Assembly: GCF_002237595.1 (NCBI RefSeq)
Contig: NZ_CP022529.1
Coordinates: forward strand, 5,734,001 to 5,798,000
Reading direction: 5' to 3'
Source: Labrenzia sp. VG12
Lineage (GTDB): Bacteria > Pseudomonadota > Alphaproteobacteria > Rhizobiales > Stappiaceae
Length of the DNA: 64,000 nucleotides
The notes below the pieces were generated by a model. That model was not told the DNA's origin, did not search any database, and saw only the letters and a list, made by a program, of their open reading frames with translations. Position 1 is the first letter of the stretch; each line of letters begins with the position of its first letter. The position numbers and the translations under genes are program-made. Positions 61,347 through 64,000 of this stretch are shown one piece after another.

Positions 61347-62309
61347 GTGGCATTTCTATCAGAAATGAATGTCATAAAAAAATTACTGAGAGTTATGAAA
61401 ACACTTCCCGGCTCCCAAGATCTTCCGCTGACCGTTGCCCGTGCCCTCGATCTGATTGGCCGGACCGGCAGTGTTTCGGAAGCTGCCGAGACACTTGGTG
61501 TCACGCAGCCCGCGGTCAGCAAGGGGATTGCCCAGCTGGAAGCACGTTTTGGTCTCAGTCTCTTGCAGCGCGGTGCAAGGCCATTGAGACTCACCGAAGA
61601 AGGTGAAGCGCTGGCCCGCTTCGCCCGCCAGTCCGACCTGGCGCAAAGCCAGGCCCTGGGGGCACTGGAGGATGCCCGGAGCAACCGCCGCGGCACGGTG
61701 CGGCTCGGGTCCTTCGGGTCGTCGGCCTCCTTCCACATCCTGCCGAAAACCCTGGCGGCCTTCGCCCGCAAGCACCCTGGAATTTCCTTGGAGGTTCAGG
61801 AATTTCCAGACGACGAACTACGCAAGGTGTTGGCGGAGGGCCTTGTGGATGTGGCGATCCTGTCAATCGAGGTGAACGAGACATTCGAGGTCTTGCCGAT
61901 CACCGCCGACAAGCTGGTGGCGTTGCTGCCGCTAGGTCATGCGCTGATGTCCAGGCGGCAACTGACCGCCGCGGACCTTGCAGACGATCCGTTCATCTTG
62001 ACGAAGGGGGGCAGCGGACCGTTGGTGGAGCGCTGGTTCGCGCAAGCCGGCATCAGGCCCCGGATAACGCACACGATCCTGCAAGTGAATTCGATCGTGG
62101 CCCTTGTGCAGGCCGGGCTTGGTGTCTCCATCATTGCGGAACAAGCGCTGCCTGATGTGAGCGGCAGGTGCCATGTGGTGCCACTTCATCCGACCGTCCC
62201 CAGAACGATCGGCTTTGCGCGGACCGGCAGACCATTTCGTGCGCATGCGCCGGACACATTCTGGCAGTTCTGTAGCCGGTTGGAACTCCTGGGGCCTGAC
62301 CCCGGGTGA
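61347..62309 (+). CDS. LysR-family regulator beside LysE-type exporter
   Basis: A 320-residue regulator; HTH with RTGSVSEAAETLGVTQPAVSKGIAQLEARFG, effector domain downstream. The GTG at 61347 has GGAGGG seven bases before it; ATGs at 61365 and 61395 lack a good site but would give a more usual N-terminus. It likely activates the divergent exporter in response to an amino acid, by analogy with LysG/ArgP systems. Confidence 0.86.
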   Translation: MAFLSEMNVIKKLLRVMKTLPGSQDLPLTVARALDLIGRTGSVSEAAETLGVTQPAVSKGIAQLEARFGLSLLQRGARPLRLTEEGEALARFARQSDLAQSQALGALEDARSNRRGTVRLGSFGSSASFHILPKTLAAFARKHPGISLEVQEFPDDELRKVLAEGLVDVAILSIEVNETFEVLPITADKLVALLPLGHALMSRRQLTAADLADDPFILTKGGSGPLVERWFAQAGIRPRITHTILQVNSIVALVQAGLGVSIIAEQALPDVSGRCHVVPLHPTVPRTIGFARTGRPFRAHAPDTFWQFCSRLELLGPDPG

Positions 62310-62316
62310 CGGGATC

Positions 62317-62928
62317 TCAGGACTTCCGCAGGGCCTTCACCCCGATGAGCAACCGGGCACCTGCTGAGAGAAAACAGATCGCTGCAAACCCCCAGGCCAG
62401 CACCGGGAACCAGTCTGGTACAAGGGCCATCAGAAGGAAAAGCGCAATGGTTTCTGCACCTTCCGCGAGACCGCCGATGTAATAAAGCGATTTCGAGCCT
62501 TGCGCCGTGGTCGAGAGCCGGTTCTTTTCCGCCATGATGGCAAAGGCCAGGAAGGCCGAGCCATTGGCGTAGAAGCTCGCCAGCAGCACCGTTGCGGCCA
62601 GTGCATTGGCCTCCGGATTCTGCACGGCAAACGCCAGGGGAATGGCCCCGTAGAAGAAGAAGTCGAGCGTGATGTCCAGATAGCCGCCAAGATCGGTCTT
62701 GTGGTTGGCGCGGGCAACCGCACCATCGAGGCCGTCGGCTAAACGGTTGAGAGCGATCAGAAAGAAGCCGAGCAGGAACTGGCCGCAGGCAATGGCAATC
62801 GCTGCGCCCATGCCCATTGCAAAACCGCAGATGGTGACGGTGTTGGCGCCAATTCCGATGCCGGCGACAAGCCGTCCCAGCTCGTTGAGCGGCGGATTGA
62901 TCAAGGGGCGCAGGCGGGCATCGAACAT
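62317..62928 (-). CDS. CDP-alcohol phosphatidyltransferase-family protein
   Basis: A 203-residue membrane enzyme with the motif DGLDGAVARANHKTDLGGYLDITLD, the metal- and CDP-binding DGxxAR...D..D core. The spacing between Arg and the next Gly is one residue shorter than in enzymes like PgsA. Five to six membrane segments surround it. The enzyme joins a CDP-linked donor to an alcohol; the alcohol is unknown. ATG 62928 (MFDARLRPLINPPL) is preferred to an upstream start. Confidence 0.85.
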   Translation of the reverse strand: MFDARLRPLINPPLNELGRLVAGIGIGANTVTICGFAMGMGAAIAIACGQFLLGFFLIALNRLADGLDGAVARANHKTDLGGYLDITLDFFFYGAIPLAFAVQNPEANALAATVLLASFYANGSAFLAFAIMAEKNRLSTTAQGSKSLYYIGGLAEGAETIALFLLMALVPDWFPVLAWGFAAICFLSAGARLLIGVKALRKS

Positions 62929-63101
62929 GGGGCTTCGGCTTTTTGTGAGTTTGTGCCGCCTACATGCAAAATCCCTCTGCAAATCACAAGCGAATCCGGC
63001 CCTTGAACGAACAACCCCCTTTCACGCTTGTGTCATTCGCCCTATAAGCGCCTCCGGAACATTCGGGTTCACACCCTGGCCTGAAGGCAAAAGGAACAAT
63101 C

Positions 63102-63503
63102 GTGTCGGGCAGTTACAGTGCCATAACCCATGGGATCGAGGTTTCGGTCGAGCCGTTTTATCTGGACGATGAATCGCAGCCGGATGAGCGCTCCTTTATC
63201 TGGGCCTATATGGTCGAGATCCACAATGGCGGCAGCGAACCGGTCCAGCTGAAAACACGTTACTGGCAGATCACGGACGCCATGGGACGCCAGGAAGAGG
63301 TCAGCGGCGAGGGTGTGGTCGGAGAGCAGCCGGTGATCGAGCCCGGCGAGACCTACGAGTATTCCTCGCATTGTCCGCTCTCGACCGAGAGCGGCATCAT
63401 GGCCGGATCCTATTCAATGGAGCGCCCGGACGGTTCGCGCTTCGACGTCATGATCCCGGCCTTTTCCCTGGACCTTCCGGATGCGGTTCACAGCCTGAAC
63501 TGA
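63102..63503 (+). CDS. apaG: ApaG/DUF525-family protein
   Basis: A 133-residue beta-sandwich protein. It shows TIGIEVSVEPFYLDDES-like HGIEVSVEPFYLDDES, FIWAYMVEIHNGGSEPVQLKTRYW, and the conserved GVVGEQPVIEPGETYEYSSHCPL. ApaG is linked to Co2+ resistance and low-level Ap4A; its biochemical role is unsettled. The GTG start gives the usual length. Confidence 0.93.
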   Translation: MSGSYSAITHGIEVSVEPFYLDDESQPDERSFIWAYMVEIHNGGSEPVQLKTRYWQITDAMGRQEEVSGEGVVGEQPVIEPGETYEYSSHCPLSTESGIMAGSYSMERPDGSRFDVMIPAFSLDLPDAVHSLN

Positions 63504-63515
63504 GCGCGTCTGCGC

Positions 63516-63923
63516 TCAGATGCTGAACAGCCCGCCGACAAAGCCGATCAGAAGCCAGAGGATCCACTTGCGGCGATTGAAGGCCGTCAGAAGCGTCACC
63601 GCCAGAGTCCCGAAGACCAGATAGAGACCGTGACCGGCAAAGCCGGTGCCAAGCACAATGGCAAACAGGTCCGGATCGGTGTTCTTGGCCAGGTGAAAAT
63701 GGTCTTCGGCGAAGGTCACCAGACTGTCGGCTGCCAGGCCGCAGACAAAGCCTGCAAAGGCAATCAGCATGCGCGCGCCCCAGTTGACCGGCCTGGGGCC
63801 GCTGTGAACGCGGATCCGGCGCATTTCCGTTGCCGGCCGATACCGGCGTACCGGAGCCTGTTGCCGGTGCCGCCGCAGCGGATAGCGAATGCTGACCTGA
63901 TCCCCGAAAGCCTGTCCGTTCAT
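63516..63923 (-). CDS. Small membrane protein of unknown function
   Basis: A 135-residue protein with an Arg-rich soluble N-terminus (residues 1-45) and three hydrophobic segments (about 52-69, 83-106, 114-133). It ends right by the apaG stop (convergent, 12 bp). Not recognised. The remaining bases to 64000 show no feature. Confidence 0.6.
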   Translation of the reverse strand: MNGQAFGDQVSIRYPLRRHRQQAPVRRYRPATEMRRIRVHSGPRPVNWGARMLIAFAGFVCGLAADSLVTFAEDHFHLAKNTDPDLFAIVLGTGFAGHGLYLVFGTLAVTLLTAFNRRKWILWLLIGFVGGLFSI

Positions 63924-64000
63924 GCAACCTTCCCACAGCACGTTGATGAGCGTGGTGGCAGACCCTCAGGTCGTTGCCAGGACACCGCTCCCCCGATGTC

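Overview
The window reads as chromosomal DNA of a GC-rich marine-type alphaproteobacterium of the Hyphomicrobiales. A Roseibium/Labrenzia/Stappia-like genome is my best guess, inferred from protein flavour and not from a database match. Supporting signs are GcrA with a CtrA-type box (TTAA-N7-TTAA) in its promoter, a SAM-II riboswitch before metZ, a phoR-pstS-pstS-pstC-pstA-pstB-phoU-phoB locus, a DUF1127 protein, the long alphaproteobacterial dCTP deaminase and a single-domain bacterial sodium channel. No prophage, integrase, IS element, plasmid origin or CRISPR array was seen.

Layout. 1-2.1 kb: 3' part of malate synthase G. 2.4-3.2 kb: orphan periplasmic binding protein. 3.3-12.2 kb: a catabolic locus, mostly on the minus strand, with an SsuABC/TauABC-like ABC importer, a GntR regulator, an enolase-superfamily enzyme, an aldehyde dehydrogenase, a GMC oxidoreductase and a divergent LysR regulator. 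12.3-14.9 kb: cis/trans fatty acid isomerase and a small membrane protein. 15.1-17.7 kb: two tandem PuuB-like FAD oxidases, the second broken by one base. 17.8-29.3 kb: small stress, housekeeping and regulatory genes: acetyltransferases, a MarR operon facing an ArsR/AHSA1 pair, a DnaJ-type chaperone, pdxH, a CorA-type channel, DUF1499 and MBL-fold proteins. 29.5-38.5 kb: the phosphate regulon. 39-43 kb: gcrA, argD-argF and hslO. 43.3-48 kb: an RND efflux pair. 48-57 kb: mixed metabolic genes, tRNA-Gly, a NaV channel, dCTP deaminase and a second broken binding protein. 57-64 kb: metZ under a SAM-II riboswitch, an orphan type VI secretion hcp gene inside an array of composite inverted repeats, a LysE/LysR pair, a CDP-alcohol phosphatidyltransferase and apaG.

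How parts work together. In the phosphate locus a four-unit Pho box drives the highly codon-biased second pstS. A strong terminator behind it probably keeps PstS in excess over the PstCAB transporter; PhoU, PhoR and PhoB close the signalling loop. The 3.3-12.2 kb locus looks built to import a compound, oxidise an alcohol through an aldehyde to an acid, and dehydrate the acid; the substrate is unknown. metZ appears to be controlled by SAM through transcription attenuation.

Most notable: the orphan hcp gene carries a textbook sigma-54 promoter, a 22-bp palindrome about 110 bp upstream and a second 12-bp inverted repeat around the promoter, and it sits between two groups of roughly 160-bp inverted-repeat elements. 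Related elements of a second family lie at 50.7-51.2 kb.
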